A DNA stretch of 64,000 nucleotides, from assembly GCF_018614075.1 (NCBI RefSeq), contig NZ_JAGGOZ010000008.1:16088-80087 (forward strand). The letters are read 5' to 3'. Below the pieces are notes generated by a model, which saw nothing but the letters and a program-made list of their open reading frames with translations, was not told the DNA's origin and made no database searches. This DNA comes from Streptomyces sp. ISL-94. GTDB lineage: Bacteria > Actinomycetota > Actinomycetes > Streptomycetales > Streptomycetaceae. How positions within the stretch are numbered: the first letter of the stretch is position 1; every line of letters begins with the position of its first letter. Position numbers and translations under genes: made by a program. Positions 23,330-31,331 of the stretch are shown here, piece by piece.

Positions 23330-23683
23330 ATGTCCCTCCCCCTGACCCGTCGGATCGCCCGTGCCGCGCTGCTCCTCGCAGCCGGGGCAGCGCCCGTGGT
23401 CGGTGCGGCCGGCGCGGCCAGCGCCGCGGACGCCCCCGACGCCGCGGCAGCCACGGCCGCGACGAACGTGGCCACGGACACCGCGAGCAGCGCCGTCGAG
23501 GCCGTTCCGGCGGCCGCTCCCGCCGCCGACGTGGCCGGCACCGCGGGCGGACTGCTGGGCGGCCTGCCCGCCACCCAGGATCTGCCGGTGAGCACGCTGC
23601 CCTCCCTGGGTGACGGCCTGCCGGGCGGTCTGCCGGGCGGTCTGCCGGGCGGTCTGCCGGGTGGCCTGCCGCTCGACGGCTGA
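23330..23683 (+). CDS. Small secreted Ala/Gly-rich protein with LPGG repeats
   Basis: This 117-residue secreted protein has a Sec signal peptide (RRIARAALLLAAGAAPVVGA, then cleavage after AASA, about residue 32). An Ala/Asp-rich low-complexity stretch follows, then a C-terminal block of GLPG-type repeats (GGLPGGLPGG) encoded by four 12-bp tandem units. It has no cysteine, LPXTG sorting motif or catalytic signature. ATG 23330 follows AGGAG by 4-5 bases. It is a typical exported low-complexity protein of Streptomyces. The function is unknown; surface or spore-coat association is only a guess. Confidence 0.75.
   Translation: MSLPLTRRIARAALLLAAGAAPVVGAAGAASAADAPDAAAATAATNVATDTASSAVEAVPAAAPAADVAGTAGGLLGGLPATQDLPVSTLPSLGDGLPGGLPGGLPGGLPGGLPLDG
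23615..23662 (+). repeat. Four 12-bp tandem repeats coding LPGG
   Basis: Four near-identical units of GGTCTGCCGGGC, with the first and last slightly varied, encode Gly-Leu-Pro-Gly. The repeat lies in the 3' end of the secreted-protein gene. Confidence 0.9.
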
Positions 23684-23691
23684 TCACCGCA

Positions 23692-23739
23692 GAGCCGCAG
23701 AGCCGTAGAGCCGTAGAGCCGTAGAGCCGTAGAGCCGTA
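23692..23739. repeat. Six 8-bp tandem repeats, intergenic
   Basis: GAGCCGTA is repeated without gaps: a first unit GAGCCGCA, then five exact copies. It lies 9 bases after the secreted-protein stop and before a terminator hairpin. It is not coding. Confidence 0.93.
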
Positions 23740-23780
23740 AGCCGTTGACCGCAGGGCCGTGGAGCCCTGCGGGAAGACGC

Positions 23781-23816
23781 CGAAGGGGCCGGGAGCGCGA
23801 ACTCCCGGCCCCTTCG
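23781..23816. terminator. Strong bidirectional hairpin terminator
   Basis: A perfect 15-bp stem, CGAAGGGGCCGGGAG (23781-23795) with 23802-23816, and a 6-base loop stands between convergent genes: the secreted protein on the plus strand and dapC on the minus strand. Confidence 0.9.
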
Positions 23817-23830
23817 GGCTGTTCGGACGG

Positions 23831-24925
23831 TCAGCCGAGGCGCTTGACGGCTGCCTCGACCCGCTCGTCGGTGGCGGTGAAGGCCACGCGCACGAACCGC
23901 GCGCCCGCCTCGCCGTAGAAGTCGCCCGGCGCGACCAGGATGCCCAGCCCCGCGAGGTGGGCGACCGTGTCCCAGCAGGGCTCGTCGCGGGTCACCCACA
24001 GGTAGAGGCTGGCCTCGCTGTGCTCGACGCGGAAGCCGTGCGACTCCAGGGCCGTGCGCAGCGCCGTGCGGCGGGCGGCGTAGCGGGCGCGCTGCTCCTC
24101 GACGTGCGCGTCGTCGCCGAGCGCGGCGACCGTGGCCGCCTGCACGGGGGCGGGGGTCATCATGCCGCCGTGCTTGCGGATCTCCAGCAGCTCGCCGAGC
24201 ACGTCCGCGTCACCGGCGATGAAGGCCGCGCGGTAGCCGGCCAGGTTGGACCGCTTGGAGAGGGAGTGGACGGCGACGATGCCCTCGTACGAACCCCCGC
24301 AGACGTCGTCGTGGAGGACGGAGACGGGTTCGGCCTCCCAGCCCAGCTCCAGGTAGCACTCGTCGCTGAAGAGCAGGACCCCGTGCTCGCGCGCCCAGGC
24401 CACGATCCGGATCAGGTCTTCCTTCGGGATGACCTTTCCGGTGGGGTTGGAGGGGGAGTTGAGCCACAGCAGCTTCACGCCGGCCGGGTCGAGATCGGTG
24501 GGGTCGTCGTAGACGACGGCCTCGGCGCCGCACAGCCGCGCGCCGACCTCGTACGTCGGGTAGGCGAGCCGGGGGTAGGCCACCTTGTCCCCGGCGCCCA
24601 GGCCCAGCTGGGTCGGCAGCCAGGCCACCAGCTCCTTGGAGCCGACCACCGGCAGGACGTTGCGGTGCTCGGCGGCGCTCGCGCCGAGGCGGCCGCGTAG
24701 CCAGCCCGTGATCGCGTCGCGCAGGGCGGCCGTGCCCCACACCGTCGGGTAGCCCGGGGAGTCGGCGGCCCCGACCAGGGCGCGCTGGATCAGCTGCGGC
24801 ACCGGGTCCACGGGCGTGCCGACCGACAGGTCGACGATGCCGTCCGCGTGGGCCGCCGCCGTCGCCTTGTACGGCTCCAGCTTGTCCCAGGGGAAGGCGG
24901 GAAGACGGTCGGATACTGCGGCCAC
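23831..24925 (-). CDS. dapC: Succinyldiaminopimelate transaminase
   Basis: This 364-residue fold-type I PLP aminotransferase (DapC) aminates N-succinyl-2-amino-6-ketopimelate in lysine/diaminopimelate synthesis. The cofactor Lys is in HSLSKRSNLAGYR (about residue 224). WLNSPSNPTGKVIP and FSDECYLELGWE supply the Asn and Asp/Tyr of the PLP pocket, and ARFVRVAFT the C-terminal Arg. The start is GTG 24925. A terminator hairpin separates it from the upstream ferredoxin gene, yet the ferredoxin-aminotransferase order is the same as Rv1177-Rv1178. dapE, the next enzyme in the pathway, is nearby. Confidence 0.92.
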   Translation of the reverse strand: MAAVSDRLPAFPWDKLEPYKATAAAHADGIVDLSVGTPVDPVPQLIQRALVGAADSPGYPTVWGTAALRDAITGWLRGRLGASAAEHRNVLPVVGSKELVAWLPTQLGLGAGDKVAYPRLAYPTYEVGARLCGAEAVVYDDPTDLDPAGVKLLWLNSPSNPTGKVIPKEDLIRIVAWAREHGVLLFSDECYLELGWEAEPVSVLHDDVCGGSYEGIVAVHSLSKRSNLAGYRAAFIAGDADVLGELLEIRKHGGMMTPAPVQAATVAALGDDAHVEEQRARYAARRTALRTALESHGFRVEHSEASLYLWVTRDEPCWDTVAHLAGLGILVAPGDFYGEAGARFVRVAFTATDERVEAAVKRLG

Positions 24926-24979
24926 GGTGGTCTCTGCTCTCTCTGGGTGCTGGGTGCGGGGTGCGGGGGTCGGAAAACG

Positions 24980-25019
24980 CCTCGGTCCCGTGCGGCGGGA
25001 AGGCCGTACGGGACCGAGG
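24980..25019 (-). terminator. Hairpin terminator downstream of fdxA
   Basis: CCTCGGTCCCGT (24980-24991) pairs perfectly with ACGGGACCGAGG (25008-25019). It lies just past the ferredoxin stop on the minus strand and before the dapC start, so it may separate or attenuate the two. Confidence 0.8.
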
Positions 25020-25038
25020 GGCGCGTCTGCCTGAAAGG

Positions 25039-25368
25039 TCAGTGCTCGCCGTTGATGCCGGCGGGCAGCGCAGCGATGAAGGGGTGATCGCGCTCGATCA
25101 GGCCGAGCTTGGAAGCGCCACCGGGCGAACCGAGCTCATCGAAGAACTCCACATTCGCCTTGTAGTAGTCCTTCCACTCTTCCGGAGTGTCGTCCTCGTA
25201 GAAGATGGCCTCGACCGGGCAGACCGGCTCACAGGCACCACAGTCGACGCACTCGTCCGGGTGGATGTACAAGGACCGCTGGCCCTCGTAGATGCAGTCG
25301 ACGGGGCACTCTTCGATGCATGCCTTGTCCTTGACGTCGACACAAGGCTCCGCGATGACGTAGGTCAC
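25039..25368 (-). CDS. fdxA: 7Fe ferredoxin (3Fe-4S/4Fe-4S)
   Basis: This 109-residue soluble electron carrier is of the actinobacterial 7Fe/8Fe FdxA type. Cluster cysteines are at 9, 17, 21 and 25 of the N-terminal motif CVDVKDKACIEECPVDC. The second motif, CVDCGACEPVCP, supplies the other set. The C-terminal extension (TPEEWKDYYKANVEFFDEL) is family-typical. GTG 25368 is the start. It is placed as in mycobacteria next to the dapC-like aminotransferase. The redox partners are not shown by the sequence; reductases, cytochromes P450 and oxygenases are common ones. Confidence 0.92.
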   Translation of the reverse strand: MTYVIAEPCVDVKDKACIEECPVDCIYEGQRSLYIHPDECVDCGACEPVCPVEAIFYEDDTPEEWKDYYKANVEFFDELGSPGGASKLGLIERDHPFIAALPAGINGEH

Positions 25369-25435
25369 GCTCTCGTTCCTCCTCGGTAGGGCTTTCCATA
25401 TCGCGCGGGAGCGCGGCGTCGTCGATGCCCGCCTC

Positions 25436-25441
25436 TAGTAT
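25436..25441 (+). promoter_or_regulatory. Possible -10 element for the GNAT gene
   Basis: TAGTAT lies 45 bases before GTG 25486 in the divergent region between fdxA and the acetyltransferase. It is close to the actinomycete TANNNT consensus. AGGAGG at 25469-25474 then serves as the ribosome binding site. No firm -35. Confidence 0.4.
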
Positions 25442-25485
25442 CTCCGTTCCCGGGCACGATCCGAACAGGAGGGGCGGACAGAGCT

Positions 25486-26472
25486 GTGGAAATCACTGCC
25501 GGTGGACTGCTGGAGGTCCGTATTACCCCAGCTGACGTGGGTAAGCGCGTCTCCGTACGACGGGTCGAGCAGGGGCCGGGCGGGACACCCGCGTTCACGG
25601 ACACCGTAGGGGTTCTCACATCCTGGACCGAGGGTGTGCTGCTGATCACACAAAAGAACGGCGCGTCCGTCCACATCGCGGAATCCGCGCTGGTGGCGGG
25701 CAAGGTCGTGCCCCCGGCGCCGGCCCGTCGGCGGGGTCCCACGGCCTCCTTCGAGGAGCTGGCGCGGGTCGCGGCTCGGTCCTGGCAGCCGCTGGAGAGC
25801 GAGCGGCTCGGCGAGTGGACGCTGCGGGCGGCCGCCGGTTTCACCCGGCGGGCCAATTCGGTGCTGCCGCTCGGCGAGCCCGGGATACCGCTGGACGATG
25901 CACTCGCGCGAGTGACCTCCTGGTACGCGGAACGAGATCTTCCGGCCTATGTGCAGGCCGCGACGGGGGCCGTCGGCACCCAGGAGCTGCTGATCGCGGA
26001 GCTGGAGCGGCGCGGCTGGGCGGCCGAGGTGTCGGCGGAAGTACGGATCGGGGCGCTGGCGCCGGTGGGCGACGTGGACGCGCCGGCGGCCGAGGCCGCA
26101 CGTCTGACCCGTACCCCGGACGAGGAGTGGCTGGGGCGCTACGGAAAGGTCACCGACCCGGATCTGGCCCGGCGGATGCTGGTGGCCGGGCCGTCGGTGT
26201 GGTTCGCGTCGCTGGCCGGCGGCCGGGCGATCGGCCGGTGCGTGGTGGACGGCCGGTGGGCCGGCTTCGCGGCGGTGACGGTCGATCCGGCACACCGGCG
26301 GGAGGGGCTGGCGACGGCGGTGATGGCGGCGCTGGCGCGGCGGGCGCTGGAGGAGGGCGCCTCGGCAGCGTGGCTCCAGGTGGAGACGGACAACGCGCAG
26401 GCGCGGGGCCTGTACGACGGGCTGGGCTTCGCGACGCACCACGCCTACCACCACTACCGGGCGGCGCGGTGA
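25486..26472 (+). CDS. GNAT family N-acetyltransferase
   Basis: This 328-residue protein has an N-terminal beta-barrel-like domain of about 85 residues (LEVRITPADVGKRVSVRRVE, HIAESALVAGKVVPP), a middle helical domain, and a C-terminal GNAT domain (about 225-328). The acetyl-CoA loop is RREGLATAVMAALARRALEEG and the fold ends LYDGLGFATHHAYHHYR. The substrate is unknown. GTG 25486 follows AGGAGG by 11 bases. The stop overlaps the next gene's GTG, so the SirB1-type protein is cotranscribed. Confidence 0.85.
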   Translation: MEITAGGLLEVRITPADVGKRVSVRRVEQGPGGTPAFTDTVGVLTSWTEGVLLITQKNGASVHIAESALVAGKVVPPAPARRRGPTASFEELARVAARSWQPLESERLGEWTLRAAAGFTRRANSVLPLGEPGIPLDDALARVTSWYAERDLPAYVQAATGAVGTQELLIAELERRGWAAEVSAEVRIGALAPVGDVDAPAAEAARLTRTPDEEWLGRYGKVTDPDLARRMLVAGPSVWFASLAGGRAIGRCVVDGRWAGFAAVTVDPAHRREGLATAVMAALARRALEEGASAAWLQVETDNAQARGLYDGLGFATHHAYHHYRAAR

Positions 26473-27260
26473 CCTCGCCCTCGCGGGAGCGGTTCGCGGC
26501 GGAGGCCCGCTCGGAACGGCCGGACCTGTCGCTGCTGTGCCTGCTGCTGGCGATGGAGGCGGACCCGGAGCTGGACGAGCGCGTGCTGGACTGGGCGCAG
26601 ATCGAGCTGGACCGGCTGGCCGGGATGCTTCCGTACGGGCTGCGGGGCGGGCGGGCGTGGGCCTCGGCGGTGACGCGGCTGCTGGGCGGGGAGCTCGGCT
26701 TCCACGGCACCCCGGCGGACTACGACCGGCTGTCGTCCTCGCTGCTGCACGAGGTGCTGCGGCGGCGGCGCGGCCTGCCGATCCTCCTCTCGGTCGTCTG
26801 GCTGGAGGTCGCCCGGCGGGCGGGTGCGCCGGTGTACGGGCTGGGGCTGCCGGGGCACTTCGTGGTGGGCTTCGGGGACCCGGAGGAGGGCGTGGTGGTG
26901 GACCCGTTCGCGGGCGGTGGGTCTTTGGGGGCGGGACCGGCGGAACTGGCGGCGGCGCCGCGCACGCCTGCGCGGACGCTGGACATCGTGCTGCGGATCC
27001 TGAACAACGTCCGTGCGTGGGCCTCGGCTCGGCCGGAGCAGTCGGGGGTGGCGCTGTGGGCGCTGGACCTGTCGCTGCTGCTGCCGTCGCATCCGGCGTC
27101 GCTGCGGTACGAGCGGGCGCGGCTGCTGGTGGAGCGGGGCTCCTTCCAGGAGGGGGCTGCGGAACTCGACGCGTACGCGGCCGTCGTGGACGCGGTGGAC
27201 TCCGCTACGGCAGCCCGAATCCGCGCCGAAGCCGCCTCTGCGCGTGCGCTGCTGAACTGA
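26469..27260 (+). CDS. SirB1 family, transglutaminase-like protein
   Basis: This 263-residue protein is of the SirB1/transglutaminase-like group. An N-terminal helical region (LLCLLLAMEADPELDERVLD) is followed by the core RRRRGLPILLSVVWLEVARR with YGLGLPGHFVVGF and the Asp of VVVDPFAGG. The catalytic Cys of true transglutaminases is not apparent: Val or Ser stands in its place in LPILLSVVWLE. It may be non-catalytic. The C-terminal third is a TPR-like helical set. GTG 26469 overlaps the upstream stop (GTGA). It ends just before the mobile island. Confidence 0.85.
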   Translation: MTSPSRERFAAEARSERPDLSLLCLLLAMEADPELDERVLDWAQIELDRLAGMLPYGLRGGRAWASAVTRLLGGELGFHGTPADYDRLSSSLLHEVLRRRRGLPILLSVVWLEVARRAGAPVYGLGLPGHFVVGFGDPEEGVVVDPFAGGGSLGAGPAELAAAPRTPARTLDIVLRILNNVRAWASARPEQSGVALWALDLSLLLPSHPASLRYERARLLVERGSFQEGAAELDAYAAVVDAVDSATAARIRAEAASARALLN

Positions 27261-27496
27261 GGCCCCCGGGCTCCCGTCGGACCCGCGCCTCACACTCCGG
27301 CGGGGCCGGAAGTGGCTGTTGCCGTCCGCCCAGTGCGGCTGGCTGGGCCAGGAGTACCCCTGCGCGGGGGCTCCCGGGCTCCGCCCGGACCGGCGCCTCA
27401 AACGCCGGCGGGGCTGGATGTGGCCGCTGCCGTCTGCCCTGTGCGGCACGGGCCGGGGACACCGGCCGGACGGGGGCAATCCGGGCCTGCGCCGGG
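27261..27496. repeat. Intergenic stretch with Streptomyces dispersed repeats
   Basis: This 236-base stretch has no gene. It holds GCGCCTCAAACGCCGGCGG (27389-27407, read into GGGCTGGA) and a diverged copy at 27286-27306, part of a repeat found again near 45,340-45,420 and 63,670-63,790. It also has two related GGGCTCCCGGGCTCC blocks. It marks the left edge of the mobile island. Confidence 0.7.
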
Positions 27497-27498
27497 CA

Positions 27499-27627
27499 AT
27501 CAGGATCGCGACCTGGATCACCGACTTCTACAACGCAAGACGGCTACACAGCGTGTGCGGCTGGAAGAGCCCGATCGACTACGAACTCGACCGCAAGGCC
27601 AGCCTCACCGAGGAACTGGCTGCATAG
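27499..27627 (+). pseudogene. IS3-family transposase C-terminal fragment
   Basis: About 43 codons, IRIATWITDFYNARRLHSVC and then GWKSPIDYE to TEELAA and TAG, match the C-terminal end of IS3-type OrfB (DDE) transposases: WI..FYN.RR.HS..G..SP..YE. The catalytic core and the rest of the element are missing. No terminal repeat was recognised. It opens the island of broken genes. Confidence 0.8.
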
Positions 27628-27917
27628 GAAGGCCTCCACGTTCGGAGGGGATTGACAATCGGCAGCCTTCCCGTACACGTGCGCGAGGCAATCGCACGAC
27701 CGGGCAGCCGAGTTGAAGTCGACAGGCGCAACCGCGTACACATGTGACAACAGGGCCTCCTGGTACTGCTCGGTCAGACTGACATCAAACCGGCACATCC
27801 CACCAGGAGACGTAGCACCCACATCCAGACAGCGGTCACCCTTCGGTTCGTCAGCGATCACGCGGACGAGTCCGGAGGGTGACCGCGTTCCATGCACGCA
27901 CCTCGTCGCCCAGGGCG
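27628..27917. other. Unassigned island DNA with possible protein fragment
   Basis: A minus-strand open stretch (about 27651-27917) reads DEPKGDRCLDVGATSPGGMC and QYQEALLSHVYAVAPVDFNS. It looks protein-like but has no start, and the frame runs on into the IS3 fragment. The composition is less GC-rich than the flanks. I do not recognise it. It may be another gene remnant. Confidence 0.35.
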
Positions 27918-28676
27918 TCACACCAGCAATGGACCGCCGCAGCGTTCGGCGCCGTCCTTCATCGCGATCAGATTGGCCTGCACATAGGAGATCTGGTTCC
28001 TGGAGTGCCAGTCGGTCGGGAAGTAGGTGACCAACCGTGAGTTCTGGAATCGGGCCTGGATCTCCGGTACGAAGGCGCGGTACTGGTTGTCGGTGTAGTA
28101 CCAGAACGAGTTCTCGTTGTAGTAGGCGACATGTGTCGGGTCTTGGTAGGCTCCCCGGCCGTCGGAGCTGGGAGTGAGGGTGAGGAGCATGCCGCCCGGT
28201 GCCAGCAGGCGGTACAGCTCATTGATCAGTGGAACCTTCGCGGGCACGTGCTCCAGGAAGTCCACCGCCCTGAGCAGACCGACCGAGTCGTCCGGGAGGT
28301 CCAGGGGCGCGGGCAGCGTCGCAACAATGTCGACGCCGTCCCTTGCGTACTGATCCACTCCCAGGTAGCCGGGCGGCTTGCGGTGCGCAGCGCCGAGGTC
28401 CAGCGCGAGCAGCCCGCGCCGCTTGGTCCAGGCGAGCGCGCTGGGCTCGATGTACTTGTCATAGAGGGCGACGGTCTCGCGCTGGATGTGTGCGTTGATC
28501 TCGGTGTCGCGTTGGGTGTTGTCGGGATGCATGCGTTGCATGTACAGGCATCGGGGGATGCGGTGGAAGTCACCGGCCAGGAAGAGACGGCACATCAAGT
28601 CCTGGTCGTCCAACACCATGCGTGTGGCGTCGTACCCGCCGACCTGCTCGTACGTGTCCCTGAGCCCCGATTTCAC
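27918..28676 (-). pseudogene. Glycosyltransferase-methyltransferase fusion, N-terminus missing
   Basis: This is the C-terminal part, about 252 residues, of a bifunctional protein. YEQVGGYDATRMVLDDQDLM and CRLFLAGDFHRIP are the end of a family 2 glycosyltransferase domain. LDLGAAHRKPPGYLGVDQYA onward, with LPDDSVGLLRAVDFLEHVP and LLAPGGMLLTLTPSSDGRGA, is a SAM-dependent methyltransferase domain of the kind that reads the surface-polysaccharide neighbourhood. The catalytic N-terminal half of the glycosyltransferase is gone, and the upstream sequence at 28677-28790 is unrelated. There is no start codon or ribosome binding site, so it is probably not functional. Confidence 0.75.
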
Positions 28677-28789
28677 AGCGGCAACCGATGATTTAGTACC
28701 TGCGGCGCCGACGGTTGACGTTGACAGCGAATGTCGCTGCGCTTCATTCAATTGGCGCACGGGCCTGCATGCGGGCTGCTCAGCCTTCG

Positions 28790-29029
28790 CTTCTGGGGCC
28801 TGTCCGGGGCTGAACGACAGGACGGAGGTGCGGTACGCCAGGCATGCGTCGTACGACGGCAGCATCCACCTCGGCCCACGATGGTGCCGCCGCGTCCCTG
28901 GCGGAGAGCAGCGGCGCGTCGGTCGGTACGTCGTCGAGCACAGGTACCTCAGGGTCGCGTCGTCGGTGAGCGCGCAGAAGCCATGCCCCAGCCCCTCCGA
29001 GAGATAGACCGCCCGACGCTCGATGTCGT
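28790..29029 (-). pseudogene. dTDP-4-dehydrorhamnose 3,5-epimerase (rmlC) remnant
   Basis: The minus strand encodes RAVYLSEGLGHGFCALTDDA and TLRYLCST, the strand-turn region of RmlC-type dTDP-sugar epimerases. In a shifted frame follows APLLSARDAAAPSWAEVDA, then in another frame MLPSYDACLAYRTSVLS, both matching the C-terminal end. The active-site part is missing on the 5' side, where the IS1380-type element begins 4 bases away. A deletion after CST and at least one more frameshift make it dead. It was probably once linked to the glycosyltransferase beside it. Confidence 0.75.
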
Positions 29030-29033
29030 CTAG

Positions 29034-30713
29034 CCTCGGCGTTTCGGTTGGGATGAGGCGGCGTCGCTGGTCACCAACTGTCGGGTGGCCGACGTGATTT
29101 CGGTAATTGGGTAGGGCGGAGTCCCGGCGCGGTGGTCGGGTTCTCCGGGGTCCTTCAGGTCGTGGGCGGGCGGGGTCTTGCCGGTCAGCCGGCGGGTCTG
29201 GGCAGTGCGGCGAGGCGATGGAAGGCCGTTGCGAGTTCGTGTCTCCAGGGCCAGGTCTTTTATATCCGCAAGCGCAGGCGTCGGCCGCCGCGGGTGAGAC
29301 GGGCGGCGACGTGCAGCAGCCGGTAGCGGAGCTTCTTCGGCTCGGCAGCGGTCAGCTCCCCATCCAGCAGCAGGACGCGCATCCAGGCCAGCAGATCGAT
29401 CGCCGCGAGGCTGAGTTCGAACCAGACGGCGTTGACGTGGAAGTTGCGGGAGGGGAAGCGGCCGAAGCCGGTGGTCTTGCCGCACCGGATGTGGTCCTCG
29501 ACGGTGGCATGCCCGCGGTGGCGGACCTCCAGGAACTGGGCCGAGCCGCCTCCGGAGTACGGGGTGTCGGTGAGGAACACCTGGTGGCGCAGGCCCTCGT
29601 CCTGGTCGAACAGGGATAGCTGGGCTCCGGGGTGCGGCCGCTCCCGGCGCACGATGATGCGGGTGCCGGCCGGGTAGCCGTCCAGGTCGACCATCCCGGT
29701 CAGCTCGGCGACCTCGGCGCCACCTCGCAGAGTGCCGTCCTGGTCCAGGGCGGGATGCCAGAGGCGGTCGGGCATGGTCCGGACAGCGCGGCGGACCGGC
29801 TCGGTGATGGCGTATCCGACCGAGAAGAAGGTACGGATTCCTCGTTTCCGCACGTCGCGGACGTGCGAGAGGAAGGCTTTCGCGGATCCGGCACTGTCGG
29901 CACGGACCAGGATGTCGGTGCCGTGCCGGTGAGCGTCGGGGATCTGCGCGAGCGCCTGGGCGAACACCGCAATGTGATCGGCTGCAGTGTTGGCTCCGGA
30001 GTTGCCGGGCCGTAGCCGCCCCGACATGGCCTCGCCGGTGTTCGCGAGGAAACACAGCAGCGGATGGAAGCCAAGCCGCCCTTATAGGTCGGGGCGGCCT
30101 GCTCTTTCTCGGAGTGGCAGGTGACCAGCGTGGCGTCGAGGTCCAGGACCAGGCCGGGAAGTTCTCGTCGGCCGGCCCGAGCAGCAGGTTACGCCCTCGC
30201 CGGTCTCGGCGGCCTGTATCCAGGCGACTTCCCGGGCTGAAGCGCGGGCTGCTCGCAGCGAAGCGAGTGCAGCCTCGTCGGTGTCGGCGAGCAACCGCCA
30301 AGCCGTGGGCGTGGAGGCGACCGGGCCGAACACCTCGCCCTGGTCCCGCAGCACGGCCAGATCCGCGATCGCCTCACCGCCGTCGGCGAGCATCACCGCG
30401 AGATCGGTGGCGACCCGGCCCGGATCATGCCCGGTCCCGCGCGGCCGAAGCGGCCTGAGAGCGGCGGAGTACGCGGCGGTCAGCCCGGTGGCATCAGCGA
30501 GATCCGCCAGCAACCGTGCCCCTGCATGCCCGAGCACCCCCGACCCATCGGCACTGACATGGACCTTGGGACGCAACCCGATAGCCTGCACGTAGAAAGT
30601 GCCCTCCGCCTGGACCGACAGAACCCCTCAGCAAGGTTCATCGTCCCAGGTCAGGAAGGGCACTTTCGCGTTTCCGCCCCCAAAGCCAGCCGTACCCAAG
30701 TGAAACGGCGAGG
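29034..30713. mobile_element. IS1380-family insertion sequence, complete ends
   Basis: The element is 1680 bp. Left end CCTCGGCGTTTCGGTTGGG and right end, read inward on the other strand, CCTCGCCGTTTCACTTGGG agree in 16 of 19 bases. The 4-base target site CTAG is present on both sides (29030-29033 and 30714-30717). One transposase gene on the minus strand fills it. The size and ends fit IS1380. Confidence 0.92.
29185..30591 (-). pseudogene. IS1380-family transposase, inactivated
   Basis: The gene begins at 30591 with MQAIGLRPKVHVSADGSGVL, the N-terminus of IS1380 transposases. A frameshift near 30160-30190 interrupts it; the continuing frame has ELPGLVLDLDATLVTCHSEK, including the first catalytic Asp region. 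A lost base near 30070 (in GGCTTGGCTT) shifts it again to HRHGTDILVRADSAGSAKAF and GYAITEPVRRAVRTMPDRLW, covering the rest of the DDE domain. A TAA at 29260-29262 interrupts the last 25 residues before the original TGA at 29185-29187. With these three lesions it cannot make full transposase. Confidence 0.85.
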
Positions 30714-31331
30714 CTAGAGCCAGCCCTTGTTGCGGGCCGTGCGGATCGCTTCGGTGCGGTTGCGGGCCGCCAGTTTCTGGATCGCCGTCGAGAGGTAGTT
30801 GCGGACCGTGCCCGGGGAGAGGTGGAGCCGCTGCGCCAGTTCGGCGTTGGTGGCCCCGGACTCCGCGGCCCGCAGGACCTCCCGTTCGCGGTCGGTCAGC
30901 GGATTCGCGCCCTCCGCCAGGGCCGCCGCCGCCAGGGTGGGGTCGATGACCCGCTCCCCCGCCAGGACCTTGCGGACCGCGTCCGCCAGCTGCGCGGCCG
31001 GGGCGTCCTTGACCAGGAAGGCCGAGGCGCCCGCCTCCATCGCGCCCCGCAGGTACCCGGGTCGGCCGAAGGTGGTCAGGATGACGATCCGGATCTCCGG
31101 GAGGGCCGAGCGGAGGGCCGCCGCCGCCTCTATGCCCGTCAGGCCCGGCATCTCGATGTCCAGCAGCGCGACGTTCACGTCGTGGGCGCGGGCCGCCTCC
31201 ACCACCTCGTCGCCGCGGGCGACTTGCGCCAGGACCTCGATGTCCGGCTCGAGGCCGAGGAGCGCGGCGAGGGCCTCGCGGACCATCGACTGGTCCTCCG
31301 CGAGGAGGATGCGGATGGGGGCGGCCGTCAT
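30714..31331 (-). CDS. NarL/LuxR-type response regulator
   Basis: This 205-residue response regulator has an N-terminal receiver domain (RILLAEDQSMVREALAALLG; phosphoacceptor Asp in VALLDIEMPG, about residue 55; Thr/Lys in LTTF and LVKDAP). A C-terminal LuxR helix-turn-helix follows (LTDREREVLRAAESGATNAE with LHLSPGTVRNYLSTAIQKL). It is the DesR/LiaR type. ATG 31331 overlaps the kinase stop by 4 bases. The TAG stop lies in the CTAG target duplication of the adjoining IS element, so the normal terminator has probably been displaced. It likely controls the upstream ABC exporter. Confidence 0.92.
   Translation of the reverse strand: MTAAPIRILLAEDQSMVREALAALLGLEPDIEVLAQVARGDEVVEAARAHDVNVALLDIEMPGLTGIEAAAALRSALPEIRIVILTTFGRPGYLRGAMEAGASAFLVKDAPAAQLADAVRKVLAGERVIDPTLAAAALAEGANPLTDREREVLRAAESGATNAELAQRLHLSPGTVRNYLSTAIQKLAARNRTEAIRTARNKGWL

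Noticed and set aside
23692..23739. Iteron-type origin
   Set aside because: An 8-bp unit without an AT-rich stretch, DnaA box or replication gene nearby.
27918..29029. Biosynthetic gene cluster with rmlC and glycosyltransferase
   Set aside because: All members are truncated or frameshifted and no polyketide, peptide or sugar gene set is nearby.
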